Of a DNA stretch of 38,259 nt, positions 23,832-32,542 are shown piece by piece; positions within the stretch are counted from its first letter, which is position 1, and each line of letters starts with the position of its first letter. The position numbers and the translations under genes are program-made. The stretch is from a virus. The DNA lies in IMG/VR virus record IMGVR_UViG_3300044678_003046, positions 1-38,259 of that record. One strand, 5' to 3'. The notes beneath the pieces were generated by a model. The model had not been told where the DNA came from, did not search any database, and saw only the letters and a program-made list of their open reading frames with translations.

Positions 23832-24689
23832 ATGGCACTAGATATCTCAAAGTTGAAGAAGGCTCAGGCAGAGGTTCAGGCGCGAATGACCCGTGGTGGC
23901 GGTCCCAGTATGAAGTTCTGGAAGCCACAAGAAGGTGTAAATCGCATCCGAATCCTGCCTCCCTGGACGGATGAGGGTACTTTCGCTGGCGTTTTTTGGC
24001 GAGAGGTGTGGCAGCATTGGAACGTAGCAGAAGAGGCAGGTCCTGTTCTTTGCCCCAAGAAGACTCCTGGAAGTGAAGACCCTGATTGCCCGATTTGTGA
24101 CTTCGTAGAGCAGTTGCGTACGCAGAAGTCTAATGTGCAGGCGCAGGAACTGGCGAAGGATTTGCGAGCAAAGGTGGCGTACCTAATGTCCGTGGTGGAC
24201 TTGGCGGACGCTGTGTACACTGCAAAGGACATTGCGGATTGGAAGAAGGAGCGTCCAGACGCGGAGCCTCCGTTTGCCGTGGGCGATGCAAAGGTTCAGG
24301 TCTACGCTTCCACTTCCACTATCTACGAGCAGATCGCTTCTATCGTGCTTGCGAACGAGCTGGACATCACGGATCGTGAGGAAGGCCACAACATCATCCT
24401 TACCAAGATCGGTAACAAGGACAAGATGAAGACCCGCTACACGGTGCAGCCAGACCTCAAGAAGACCAAGGCTCCAGTTCCCCCGGATTTTGAACTTCCC
24501 GACCTTGGAAAGATTGGCCGATTCCAGTCGTTCGATGACATGAGCAAGCTACTGTCTGAGGGTGCGGGCGGTTCTTTCAAGGCGCTGCTTCCTTCTTCCA
24601 CGAACAACGTGAAGAACGCAGCGCCAGCAGAGTGGGCTAATGAAGATGGGGACGACCTAGCATCAGAGATGCGTGCTTCTCTGGGATGA
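23832..24689 (+). CDS. gp32-like single-stranded DNA-binding protein
   Basis: 285 residues (T4 gp32 is 301). A basic N-terminal arm 'KLKKAQAEVQARMTRGG' is followed by an OB-fold core starting 'MKFWKPQEGVNRIRILPPW'. The zinc site has H62, C74, C86 and C89 ('CPICDF'), like the His-Cys-Cys-Cys set of gp32. The C-terminus is acidic ('WANEDGDDLASEM'), as needed to bind partner proteins. It coats single-stranded DNA in replication, recombination and repair. CGGAG precedes the start, and a hairpin leader lies upstream. Confidence 0.9.
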   Translation: MALDISKLKKAQAEVQARMTRGGGPSMKFWKPQEGVNRIRILPPWTDEGTFAGVFWREVWQHWNVAEEAGPVLCPKKTPGSEDPDCPICDFVEQLRTQKSNVQAQELAKDLRAKVAYLMSVVDLADAVYTAKDIADWKKERPDAEPPFAVGDAKVQVYASTSTIYEQIASIVLANELDITDREEGHNIILTKIGNKDKMKTRYTVQPDLKKTKAPVPPDFELPDLGKIGRFQSFDDMSKLLSEGAGGSFKALLPSSTNNVKNAAPAEWANEDGDDLASEMRASLG

Positions 24690-24720
24690 CTTAGAGTCTC
24701 AATAACCCTGTAAACTCAAT

Positions 24721-24757
24721 AAAGGGCACATGACTACGTTGTGTGCCCTTTATTCTT
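24721..24757 (+). terminator. rho-independent terminator after SSB
   Basis: A perfect 10-base-pair stem (AAAGGGCACA with TGTGCCCTTT), an 11-base loop and then TTATTCTT on the 3' side. This strong hairpin, together with the upstream leader, makes SSB a nearly separate transcription unit, which fits high expression. Confidence 0.8.
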
Positions 24758-24775
24758 ATGTATTTGGAGGGCATC

Positions 24776-25162
24776 ATGACCAAGCGGAAGGCGATTATTA
24801 GCACAGGTAATTACGAAGACAAAGAGTCCGGCGTGCCTAACTGTGCGTACTTACACCGGGATGCAACTGGGGAAGTTAAGCTCACTGAAGCAGCAGTCCT
24901 AGTGGAGGCTTTCACAAACGAATTACGCACGGCACTCATGGACCTGATTACACCACAAGCAGAAATACACATAAGCGTAAACAGCAGGTCTATCAGGTGT
25001 ACTTACGACATTGAGGGGTACCGAAATCTTACGGAAAAAGAAAGAGAAGAAATAAGAGTCAAAAACGAAAAGAACAGGCTTGCGAACGATAGACAGATTT
25101 TGAACAGATTGAAGAAGAGAAGTCCAGAACTGTTCGCTAAACCTGTGAAGCGTGTTTCTTGA
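24776..25162 (+). CDS. hypothetical protein
   Basis: 128 residues, not recognised. ATG 24776 has GGAGGG 5 bases upstream; the longer frame from 24743 would begin inside the terminator. The protein has an N-terminal beta part ('AAVLVEAFTNELRTAL', 'AEIHISVNSRSIRCTYDI') and a charged C-terminal helix rich in E, K, R and N. It is placed between SSB and RecA. Confidence 0.45.
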   Translation: MTKRKAIISTGNYEDKESGVPNCAYLHRDATGEVKLTEAAVLVEAFTNELRTALMDLITPQAEIHISVNSRSIRCTYDIEGYRNLTEKEREEIRVKNEKNRLANDRQILNRLKKRSPELFAKPVKRVS

Positions 25163-25183
25163 CACGAGTAGGGAATAAACGCC

Positions 25184-25384
25184 ATGGACAGCAGCCAGGA
25201 ACAAGAATACCTTTTTGTGTTTCTTACTGCGCCAGATTGCCCTGTTCTCGTAGAAGCTGTTTTTCGCGTTGACCAAAAAGCCGAAGCTTTAGGTTTTTGC
25301 GCTGAAGGTTGCTTCTTCACCTTGAGGAAAGCAAAATGGAAGATGGGAAAGCTTCCTTTTTACTCAGAAACCGAAAAGTTTTGA
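25184..25384 (+). CDS. small hypothetical protein
   Basis: 66 residues, not recognised. It is aromatic-rich ('EYLFVFLTAPDCPVLVEAVF') with three cysteines and a Lys-rich C-terminus. A GGGAA ribosome site lies 10 bases before the ATG. It could be a small regulator or inhibitor, but nothing further is seen. It lies 20 bases before recA. Confidence 0.4.
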   Translation: MDSSQEQEYLFVFLTAPDCPVLVEAVFRVDQKAEALGFCAEGCFFTLRKAKWKMGKLPFYSETEKF

Positions 25385-25404
25385 ATTAATGAAAGGATAA
25401 CTGT

Positions 25405-26442
25405 ATGACACGGGAAAAGAAAGAAGAAAAGAAGCTAAACAGGGAAAACTTCACGTCAAAAGAAGATGCACGCAAAGCGGCGATCGCTGCTGTAGTTAAG
25501 AACCACGGAGAAGGAGCAGCGTTCGAGTTTGCCGCCAATCCACTACCTGATGTGGAGGCGATCTCTACTGGCTCCTTAGGCTTAGATGTTGCTTTGGGAG
25601 TAGGCGGATATCCTCGTGGGCGCATCATCGAGATTTACGGACCCGAATCTAGCGGAAAGACTACCTTGACTCTTCACGCTATCGCACAGGTACAGAAAGC
25701 CGGAGGCGCTGCTGCATTCATAGACGCAGAACACGCGCTAGACCCTTCATACGCTAGGGCGCTTGGCGTGAACATGGATAGCGTAACTCTAGCGCAGCCT
25801 GATAACGGAGAACAAGCTCTTGACATTGCGGAAACTTTCGTGTCTTCAGGTGGCTACGACATAGTGATCGTTGACTCAGTCGCGGCACTAGTTCCCAAGG
25901 CCGAGATTGAGGGCGAAATGGGAGACTCGCATATGGGTCTGCAAGCAAGGCTAATGAGCCAAGCGTTGCGTAAGCTTACAGCTATCACTGCACGGAGTAA
26001 TACGATTCTTGTATTCATCAACCAAACGCGAATGAAAATCGGTGTTATGTTTGGTAATCCAGAAACAACCACAGGTGGTAACGCTCTCAAGTTCTACTCC
26101 AGCCTTCGCCTAGAGATTAGAAGAGTTGGAACGATCAAGAGTGGAGAGCAATCAGTAGGTAATCGCACGCGTGTAAAGATTGTGAAGAACAAGGTTGCTC
26201 CTCCATTCAGAGAAGTTGAGTTTGATATCCTATTCGGAAAAGGAATCAACTACTATGGTGACTTGATTGAGCTTGGCACCACTCTTGGGTTGATAGAAAA
26301 GTCTGGGGCGTGGTACTCCTACCTTGGTGAGCGTATCGGTCAAGGAGCAGAAAAAGCAGCCGCCTACATTGCTGCACATCCAGATGTTGCTACAACACTA
26401 GACCAGGCGATCCGGACTCACTACCGAGTTAAGTTGCCCTGA
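25405..26442 (+). CDS. recA: RecA recombinase, bacterial type
   Basis: 345 residues, close to bacterial RecA. P-loop 'GPESSGKTT' at 79-87, 'EHALDPSYA', Walker B '[10 protein letters not shown]', the '[16 protein letters not shown]' segment, and the L2-flanking '[20 protein letters not shown]'. All are canonical for bacterial RecA rather than the T4-type UvsX. AAGGA lies 7 bases before the ATG. It makes strand-exchange filaments for recombination-dependent replication with gp46/47, UvsW and SSB in this window. The C-terminal domain is shortened and lacks the usual acidic tail. Confidence 0.95.
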   Translation: MTREKKEEKKLNRENFTSKEDARKAAIAAVVKNHGEGAAFEFAANPLPDVEAISTGSLGLDVALGVGGYPRGRIIEIYGPESSGKTTLTLHAIAQVQKAGGAAAFIDAEHALDPSYARALGVNMDSVTLAQPDNGEQALDIAETFVSSGGYDIVIVDSVAALVPKAEIEGEMGDSHMGLQARLMSQALRKLTAITARSNTILVFINQTRMKIGVMFGNPETTTGGNALKFYSSLRLEIRRVGTIKSGEQSVGNRTRVKIVKNKVAPPFREVEFDILFGKGINYYGDLIELGTTLGLIEKSGAWYSYLGERIGQGAEKAAAYIAAHPDVATTLDQAIRTHYRVKLP

Positions 26443-26458
26443 GTAAAAAGAGGCTAAA

Positions 26459-26677
26459 ATGCAAGGCGACCAAGTGCTGGTAGCGCTGTTCTTTATGTTC
26501 GTCCTGTTCGTGTACTTTCTGCCGTTCATCACGGCGAGCGCGCGGTACCACAGGAATACCGGGCCGATCTTGCTCACGAACCTGTTCTTCGGTTGGTCGA
26601 TCCTCGGCTGGCTGATCGCTTTGATCTGGTCGTTCTCGGACAACGTGCGACCGAGCAACAAGAGCCTGAAGCCATGA
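26459..26677 (+). CDS. Imm-type superinfection immunity protein
   Basis: 72 residues with two membrane helices: 'VLVALFFMFVLFVYFLPF' and 'LFFGWSILGWLIALIW'. Between them is 'ASARYHRNTGPI' and the signature 'N-x-x-F-G-W-S-x-x-G-W', the pattern of the superinfection immunity family to which T4 Imm belongs. Such proteins sit in the inner membrane and block DNA entry of related phages. GC is high (63 % over 26521-26580 by hand count) against about 48 % around it, so it seems to be acquired. It overlaps the next gene by 4 bases. Confidence 0.85.
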   Translation: MQGDQVLVALFFMFVLFVYFLPFITASARYHRNTGPILLTNLFFGWSILGWLIALIWSFSDNVRPSNKSLKP

Positions 26678-27141
26678 TCACTTACCACGATTGCCCGCAG
26701 TGCGGGGCGCGCAAGATCCGCAGCACTGTGCGGCTCTGCGAGGTGTGTGAGACGTGCGAGGAGTACGAGTCGAAGATCGCTGAACTAGAGCGCGAGCGCG
26801 ACGAGGCGGTGCGCGAGCGCGACGAGCTTCGGCTCGCGTGCGATGGGTGCGCGGACTCAGAGCACAAGACCGGACGTGCTCACTATGACGACTGCCCCGT
26901 GGGCGTCGCGGTGCGCGAGCGCGACGAGGCGCGGGCCGAGGTCGAGATGCTCCGAGGCGTCGGATGCCGCGAGACAAAAGCGGATGAACCCGAGAGTGGC
27001 CCGTGCGGCGTGTGCCTCAAGTGCGCCGAGGAACGCGGTGCGGAATGGGCGCTCGATAGCGTCGGATGGAGCCGCAAGGACGACCGTCGTTCTATCGCAC
27101 GGCGCGTCTGTGCCGATGTGAGGAAGGGACGAAAGCGATGA
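26674..27141 (+). CDS. zinc-finger coiled-coil protein in GC-rich insert
   Basis: 155 residues, ATG 26674 overlapping the Imm stop (ATGA). It contains several Cys pairs: 'CPQCGARK' (7-10 region), 'CEVCETCEE', 'CDGCADSE', 'CGVCLKC', with coiled-coil runs of E and R between them ('ERERDEAVRERDELRLAC', repeated as 'VRERDEARAEVEML'). GC is about 67 % in 26821-26880 and 77 % in 26881-26940, so it came from a high-GC source. Some zinc-ribbon plus coiled-coil proteins bind nucleic acid; no function is known here. Confidence 0.6.
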   Translation: MITYHDCPQCGARKIRSTVRLCEVCETCEEYESKIAELERERDEAVRERDELRLACDGCADSEHKTGRAHYDDCPVGVAVRERDEARAEVEMLRGVGCRETKADEPESGPCGVCLKCAEERGAEWALDSVGWSRKDDRRSIARRVCADVRKGRKR

Positions 27142-27182
27142 TCCAACGACCTTGCGAAGGACACGCTGGAGGAGGTGCCTGA

Positions 27183-27482
27183 ATGAAGAAGTCTAAGAGT
27201 ACACAAAAGCGGTCTATGTATAAAGAAGAAAAACTTTTTGTAGCTCGCGTCAACCTAAGTGGACTATACCATAGCAAGCCCATCGCAGTCTTCTATCAAG
27301 AAGATAACTGGTATGCTTCTAAAGACGGAAACGTCGTAGTCGATTTAAATGCCCCCAATAACAAACCTAGTTGCACAGACTTTGTCTCCGCCGTAAAAAC
27401 TGAGGTGGAAAACTGGATCGCAGGGGCTTCAGCAGCAATGCGTTGCGTTCATGAGTGGTCTAGGATGGTGGACGACCGCTAG
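27183..27482 (+). CDS. hypothetical protein
   Basis: 99 residues. ATG follows GGAGGAGG by 7 bases, a strong ribosome site. Basic N-terminus ('KKSKSTQKRS'), then 'ARVNLSGLYHSKPIAVFYQ' and 'NWYASKDGNVVVDLNAPNN'. Its base composition is back to normal (48 % over 27241-27300), so it marks the right end of the GC-rich insert. No family recognised. Confidence 0.45.
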   Translation: MKKSKSTQKRSMYKEEKLFVARVNLSGLYHSKPIAVFYQEDNWYASKDGNVVVDLNAPNNKPSCTDFVSAVKTEVENWIAGASAAMRCVHEWSRMVDDR

Positions 27483-27531
27483 AAATACGCTACGCTAGCC
27501 TTAATAAGCGAGTTAACCTATGGTGGATGTA

Positions 27532-28674
27532 ATGATTGATGAATTCGTTGTGTTCTCTGACCATCATGCGCATACTTTTCCCTTTGGGGCTAAGGAAGAA
27601 GCCTACGAAAACTATTTTGTTAACTCACGTCTAAAAGCTTCGTATGATGTAGTAGCAGAGATACAGAAGTACGTAGCATCCAATAACATCAAGAAAGTAT
27701 TCTTCTGTGGCGACCTGTTTCACACACGAGAAGCAGTCCCAACTGTCGCACTAAACTTAATGCACAGGGCCATTTCTTCTTTGGCCTCTGTAGCGCGAGT
27801 TTGGATGATGCCAGGGAACCACGACTACGCAGACAGAGACGGCAAAATTCACAGTCTAGAAGTGTTTAAACGAATTGACGGGTGCAGAGTAATAGACTGG
27901 AATACTCCATCAGACACTCCTGGCTTGGCTCCTCGTACCTTGCGTATGTACGGATTACGCAAGGACACAGTAACCTACTCTTTTGTACCGTACACCGACG
28001 ACAGACAGCAAGCTGCAGAGTGCATCGCCACTGCAGCAAATTCTACCCTTCCAAATGAGCCCCATATCCTATTCGCGCATTTAGGCATTCAAGGCGCAAA
28101 GGTTGGCTCAGATTACGTACTCGTCAGTGACAACGACGTCAGTGTCAGTGACATCCCTTGGCAGAAGTTTGCTGGTTGCTTTTTTGGGCACTATCACGAA
28201 CATCAGCAGCTATTTAAGAATGGTTGGTACGTTGGCGCTACTCACCAGCATAACTGGGGAGACGCCAACACCAAGCGCGGATTTCTTCATGTGAAGGTCT
28301 ATCTAGACCATGTTGATTTCGATTTTGTCGAAACTAAAAGTGCTCCTAAGTTCATCCTGTCAAAGGAAGGGTCACAGACTAAGCCAAGGCCAATGGATTT
28401 CGTGAGGATCTTAACTAGCAAGAAGCACACTCCTGCGGAAATAGACTCTCTGCGCCAATCGTCCGGGGCTGAAAACTGTGAAGTAATATACATGCCTCCT
28501 GAGGTGCAGGCTGCTACACTTGAACTTTCCGAGGAGAATCTGTCTCCAGTTGCAATGGTTCCTGCTTGGGTTAAGGCAAACGAAGCTTGGGTTAAATCCC
28601 ATCTTCCTGGAATTGAGAAATCTGACCTTGTAACATATGGCAAGACTCTTTTAGTCGTTGCAAATGCAGAATGA
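27532..28674 (+). CDS. SbcD/Mre11-type nuclease (gp47-like)
   Basis: 380 residues from ATG 27532, which has GGTGGA 5 bases upstream; ATG 27520 is also possible. Metallophosphoesterase motifs in order: 'SDHHAH', 'CGDLFH', 'PGNHDY', 'FAHLG', 'FGHYHEH'. This is the nuclease half of the SbcCD (T4 gp46/47) complex, which resects double-strand ends for recombination and origin-independent replication. The ATPase half is 300 bases downstream, with two small genes between. Confidence 0.92.
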   Translation: MIDEFVVFSDHHAHTFPFGAKEEAYENYFVNSRLKASYDVVAEIQKYVASNNIKKVFFCGDLFHTREAVPTVALNLMHRAISSLASVARVWMMPGNHDYADRDGKIHSLEVFKRIDGCRVIDWNTPSDTPGLAPRTLRMYGLRKDTVTYSFVPYTDDRQQAAECIATAANSTLPNEPHILFAHLGIQGAKVGSDYVLVSDNDVSVSDIPWQKFAGCFFGHYHEHQQLFKNGWYVGATHQHNWGDANTKRGFLHVKVYLDHVDFDFVETKSAPKFILSKEGSQTKPRPMDFVRILTSKKHTPAEIDSLRQSSGAENCEVIYMPPEVQAATLELSEENLSPVAMVPAWVKANEAWVKSHLPGIEKSDLVTYGKTLLVVANAE

Positions 28675-28753
28675 GCTAGACGTATTACTACTGCTTGTAT
28701 TAGCTTTACTAGTAATTCAGCTAGGTATGTGCTGCGGTGCGGCCTACCTGTGA
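28664..28753 (+). CDS. very small membrane peptide (29 residues)
   Basis: ATG 28664 overlaps the end of the nuclease gene by 11 bases and is followed by 29 codons. The peptide is nearly all hydrophobic, with core 'LLLLVLALLVIQLGMCCG'. It would form one membrane helix with two adjacent Cys at the end. No ribosome site is clear, so translation by coupling is the most likely case. It could also be a chance open frame. Confidence 0.35.
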   Translation: MQNELDVLLLLVLALLVIQLGMCCGAAYL

Positions 28754-28766
28754 TACTGATGTTGAC

Positions 28767-29003
28767 GTGAAAAACTCAATAAAAGTTGTTGTTGACCGCA
28801 ATGTTGGGCACGTAGTTACACTTACTGCCACTGTTGAGATTTCCGTGGCAAATGGAAAAGCAGACTTAGCGGATCTGCTCAGTAAGACGATTGTTGAGCA
28901 AGTACGAAACAAAGTCGCAAACTACACAGATGGTACTTACGTAGTACGTATGCAATGTGTTATTTTGGAGCAAGCAAATGCAACTGACAAACCTGAAGAT
29001 TGA
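28767..29003 (+). CDS. small hypothetical protein
   Basis: 78 residues from GTG 28767; the frame is open further up to GTG 28737. It is beta/alpha, with 'SIKVVVDRNVGHVVTLTATV' and 'ADLLSKTIVEQVRNKVANYT', and no family recognised. The last 26 bases overlap the SbcC gene. Its place between SbcD and SbcC suggests it is cotranslated with them. Confidence 0.4.
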   Translation: MKNSIKVVVDRNVGHVVTLTATVEISVANGKADLADLLSKTIVEQVRNKVANYTDGTYVVRMQCVILEQANATDKPED

Positions 29004-30897
29004 GAACTTTGGGTCTATCGGCAAGATATCTTTGCCGCTCAATAAACCAGGGCTGATCTTAGTCACAGGAGTCAACAAGGACGCACCAAACGCAGACTCA
29101 AACGGCTCAGGTAAAAGCCTACTGTTTGAGTCTCTTTGTTGGTGCTTGTGGGGCGAAACTGTCAGAGGCTTGTCTTCCGATGAAGTGGTTAATACCGCCA
29201 CAGGCAAAGACTGCTGTGTTTCCTTGACCATAGAGGAGCACGGTAGTACTTACGTAGTATCAAGGCACAGGCTGGATACTAGGGCCAAGAAACCAAATGA
29301 TTTAGTTGTAAGCAAAGACGGAATGCTGCTGAGCACCTCTGGCAAGGTTAAGACTATGCAAGAGGTGGTTAATCAGCTTGTTGGTTTCGACTTTGATACC
29401 TTCCGGGCTATGATGCCCGGAGCTGGCATAAAGGTTGCTAGCTTGACAGACAAAGCGATCAAGGAATTGCTTGAATCGCTACTTCAGACCGACCAACTTG
29501 CTCAGGCGTACGAAACTGCGCGAGGTAAACTAAAGACTTTGGAAGGGGATATCCTAAAGCACACAACTCAGCTACTAGCCTTGAATGCTAAGTTGACTGG
29601 AGACAGTGCTGACGTAGGAAATCTGCGTACCGTCAAGCTTCAGCTTGAAGAGTCACTGCGCCAGCGTAGAGCGGCGCACACAGCCAGAATTTCTTCTTTA
29701 CAAGCAGAAATCTCTGAAGCGGATATTCAGCTGGCACAAGAGCAAGAGCTGACAAACGCGCATTTTGATTACCGCACTAAAGCAAATCGCATAGAACAAG
29801 ATATCCTGCTTGAGAGTCTAGAACCGCTGAAGACTGCACTTGCCGCAAAAGATGCGCTAATTCAGCAAGCGTCTTGGGACGAAGCTTTTGCTCGCAAACA
29901 AATTGGCATGACAAACGCTGCTATAGAGCAGGCGAACAACCTAGGTGCTACTTGTGACTCCTGCCACCAACAAGTTCCAGTAGCTCATACGCAGGCGGTA
30001 ATAGGTAAACTGCAGGCTGATTTGGATTCTCATAAGAAAAACCTGATATCCGCAACTAACCTTATTTCTTCGTTAAAAGCACAAAAACGTGACTTAGAGC
30101 GCGAAGAGATGACAGTAGTTGAGGAAAAGCGCCGAGCGGTAAAGCAGCTGCGCGAGGCAGAAGAAGCAGTCAAAGCAAAGATCGATGCTCTAAAAAGTGT
30201 AAAGATGTTACGTGAGCGCGCAATAGCTGACTTGGTAAGAGAGAAAGCCAGCCTGGATAGCATACGCACAGATTCACGGGATTTCGATTCTCTAATCGCT
30301 GAGAAAGAAGCAGCGATACAGACTACGAAAGAAAACATTGCTAAACAAGAAGGTGTGATCGCAACTTTGGAAGCGGAAGTGAAGCTTTGCTCTTTCTGGG
30401 TTGAAGGGTTCAGCCCTGCAGGATTGCGTAGCTTCATGCTAGACTACGTTACGCCAATTCTCAACGACAGAGCAAAGTACTACGCTGACTTGCTCACGCA
30501 CGGTGAAATGTCTGTTTCTTTCTCTACAAAGACTGCTTTGAAGAGTGGACAGGAGAAAGACAAATTCACTATCACCTGCCAACAAGCACACGGAGCTACT
30601 TCCTACCGTGGAGCAAGCGCAGGAGAGCGTGCCAGAGCGGATTTAGTGATTGCCATGGCACTGGGAGACCTGGCTCAGTTCCGCACGGCTAAGCAGCTTC
30701 CGTGGAGATTCTTGGACGAGCCATTCGAGTCTATTGACCGCTCCGGCACAGAGGCCATAGTACGCCTATTGAACGACCAAAAAGCCAGGTATAATACTGT
30801 GTTCGTAGTTACCCACAAACCTGACTTCAAAGAGTTGTTCTCTCAGCAAGTGACTGTTGTTAAGGAGAACGGAGTTAGTTCTCTTCTTGAGGAGTAA
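28978..30897 (+). CDS. SbcC/Rad50-type ATPase (gp46-like)
   Basis: 639 residues. ATG 28978 has GGAG 8 bases upstream. An N-terminal P-loop 'SNGSGKSLLF' (41-50), long coiled coils, a zinc hook 'CDSC' at 326-329, an ABC signature 'SAGERARADLVIA' and Walker B 'RFLDEPFESID'. This matches T4 gp46 (560) with somewhat longer coils. It forms the resection complex with the SbcD-type nuclease upstream and feeds RecA. Confidence 0.93.
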   Translation: MQLTNLKIENFGSIGKISLPLNKPGLILVTGVNKDAPNADSNGSGKSLLFESLCWCLWGETVRGLSSDEVVNTATGKDCCVSLTIEEHGSTYVVSRHRLDTRAKKPNDLVVSKDGMLLSTSGKVKTMQEVVNQLVGFDFDTFRAMMPGAGIKVASLTDKAIKELLESLLQTDQLAQAYETARGKLKTLEGDILKHTTQLLALNAKLTGDSADVGNLRTVKLQLEESLRQRRAAHTARISSLQAEISEADIQLAQEQELTNAHFDYRTKANRIEQDILLESLEPLKTALAAKDALIQQASWDEAFARKQIGMTNAAIEQANNLGATCDSCHQQVPVAHTQAVIGKLQADLDSHKKNLISATNLISSLKAQKRDLEREEMTVVEEKRRAVKQLREAEEAVKAKIDALKSVKMLRERAIADLVREKASLDSIRTDSRDFDSLIAEKEAAIQTTKENIAKQEGVIATLEAEVKLCSFWVEGFSPAGLRSFMLDYVTPILNDRAKYYADLLTHGEMSVSFSTKTALKSGQEKDKFTITCQQAHGATSYRGASAGERARADLVIAMALGDLAQFRTAKQLPWRFLDEPFESIDRSGTEAIVRLLNDQKARYNTVFVVTHKPDFKELFSQQVTVVKENGVSSLLEE

Positions 30898-30904
30898 TAC
30901 AAAG

Positions 30905-31252
30905 ATGAAAGTTGAACTGATTGACGCTAGAGGAGGAGACTACATCACTGCGCAAGGACAAGTCTTGCGTAAGTTGATAAAACAGCGTATACAAGATTTA
31001 GAGACCGCGTACAAGCGGCTAGTAGACCGAATGAACAACGAGATACCTGATAAGTCAGACGCTGTTACTTTGATGATTGCGCTTTCCGACAATGTTGCAC
31101 TGAACGAACGTGCCTTGTTTTTTAAAGCTTGTGTAGAGCGCGCGGCCTATTTTGACCGAGAAATCCGAGAGCTTAATACTCTGGGACAGTCCTTCAGGGA
31201 GGATGCTGTCTACCAAATTACACTAAAAGACGCTATCAGGTACGGTCTTTAA
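30905..31252 (+). CDS. hypothetical helical protein
   Basis: 115 residues from ATG 30905; the longer frame would lie inside the SbcC gene. AGGAG sits 11 bases upstream. The protein is helical ('LIKQRIQDLETAYKRLVDRM', 'ERALFFKACVERAAYFDREI') and charged. No family is known. It closes the SbcDC gene group. Confidence 0.4.
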   Translation: MKVELIDARGGDYITAQGQVLRKLIKQRIQDLETAYKRLVDRMNNEIPDKSDAVTLMIALSDNVALNERALFFKACVERAAYFDREIRELNTLGQSFREDAVYQITLKDAIRYGL

Positions 31253-31279
31253 ACCAGAGTAATATATGAGGCCATGAAT

Positions 31280-32542
31280 ATGCGACATCACATACTGTTC
31301 TTGCTTTCCTTGCTGTCATTCGGTTGCACTGTTCCTCCGCGTGTACCTGGACTGCCTGATGCGTATGTGCTGCCCCCGCCTACATTAGACGGCTATGTTC
31401 CTCGGCCTGTATGCATACCTGGTATGGATAGCGGCATAGCGAATGACTTTTATCATTGCGGAAGCTGCGACAATGCTTGTCCAGCAGCGACTACGGATAG
31501 GTGTGACATAGACCGCTGCATGTGCGGAACGTCTGACCCCTGTGAATCTGCTACAGAGGAGTGCAGATTTGGCCTATGCAGAGCCGTTGATACTTCTGGG
31601 CAAAACTGTGAATTTGATAGGGAGTGTGGTGCGCCTGAGAGCGGGTTCGGTTGTATCTTAGGGCACTGTTCTAGGATCGAGTGCACCTTCGAGATTTGTG
31701 ATGCACTAGACAACGACTGCGATGGAAACATTGATGGCGATGAGCGTGGCCCAGTAGCGCGGTACTGTTACGATGACGATACTGTGGCCACAGGCACTGT
31801 GCTCTCACCCTGCAGGCGAGGAGTACAAGTTTGCTCTTACGGAGAATGGCAAGCCTGTGAAGGTGCTATTTCACCAGCTGACGAGGTAGGGCTATTTGCC
31901 TGCGACGGGTACGACAACAACTGCGACGGATGTGTAGACGGTACGCTAGTATCTAGTGCGTGTTCACCTGCGGTTAATACTACGTTCGATATTGTATTTG
32001 TTCTTGATACGTCGGGAAGCATGTCAGATGAGATTGGTACGATAGTGAGCGTAGTTAGCACGTTCTCTGGCATGTTCTCTGGAAACCCAAACTTTAAGTT
32101 TGCGATTGTACAGGCTCCAGAACCTGGCTACCTTCCTAGTTTACGAGAGTCTTCTTCTAACGTACTTCTGCCCCTATCCTCTTACGAAGATTTTATAGCA
32201 GCTTTTGTCATTGACAGATTGCGAGGCTCGGTTGCTCCAGAGCCTACGTTGGACGTTATATGGGAGATTGGGAATGATACTCTGGACGTTGGGTGGAGAG
32301 ACTCGTCTGCGAGAGTGATAATTCTCTTCACAGATGAGGAAGGCCAGAGTTACCGTCCCGTCACCGTTACTGAGTCTGAAATGTGCGCACAGCTAACGAA
32401 CGGCGAAGTATTCTACTACTTCACGGCACCGGAATACCGCGATGACTGGGACCTTTGCGGCACTTACTTTCGGTTAAGAACTGATGAAGCCCAGGTATTA
32501 GCTGACCTTACAACAGTGGTTTCAGACCCCTGCAGAAGGTAG
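31280..32542 (+). CDS. lipoprotein with MopE motifs and VWA domain
   Basis: 420 residues. ATG 31280 is preferred to 31274 because GAGG lies 8 bases upstream. It begins with a signal 'HHILFLLSLLSFGC' and a Cys at 16 as lipidation site. A Pro-rich stretch and many cysteines follow (for example 'FYHCGSCDNACP'), then two MopE-type repeats, 'CDALDNDCDGNIDGDE' and 'CDGYDNNCDGCVDGT'. The C-terminal VWA domain has the MIDAS 'DTSGSMSDE'. The layout is typical of Myxococcota surface lipoproteins, so it was probably captured from such a host. It may change the host surface, for example to hinder other phages, but this is inferred. It ends against the convergent fibre gene with no gap. Confidence 0.75.
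   Translation: MRHHILFLLSLLSFGCTVPPRVPGLPDAYVLPPPTLDGYVPRPVCIPGMDSGIANDFYHCGSCDNACPAATTDRCDIDRCMCGTSDPCESATEECRFGLCRAVDTSGQNCEFDRECGAPESGFGCILGHCSRIECTFEICDALDNDCDGNIDGDERGPVARYCYDDDTVATGTVLSPCRRGVQVCSYGEWQACEGAISPADEVGLFACDGYDNNCDGCVDGTLVSSACSPAVNTTFDIVFVLDTSGSMSDEIGTIVSVVSTFSGMFSGNPNFKFAIVQAPEPGYLPSLRESSSNVLLPLSSYEDFIAAFVIDRLRGSVAPEPTLDVIWEIGNDTLDVGWRDSSARVIILFTDEEGQSYRPVTVTESEMCAQLTNGEVFYYFTAPEYRDDWDLCGTYFRLRTDEAQVLADLTTVVSDPCRR

Noticed and set aside
25157-25163. TTGACAC before the small gene at 25184 as a promoter
   Set aside because: No acceptable -10 hexamer is found 15-19 bases downstream, and the bases are coding at the end of the gene upstream.
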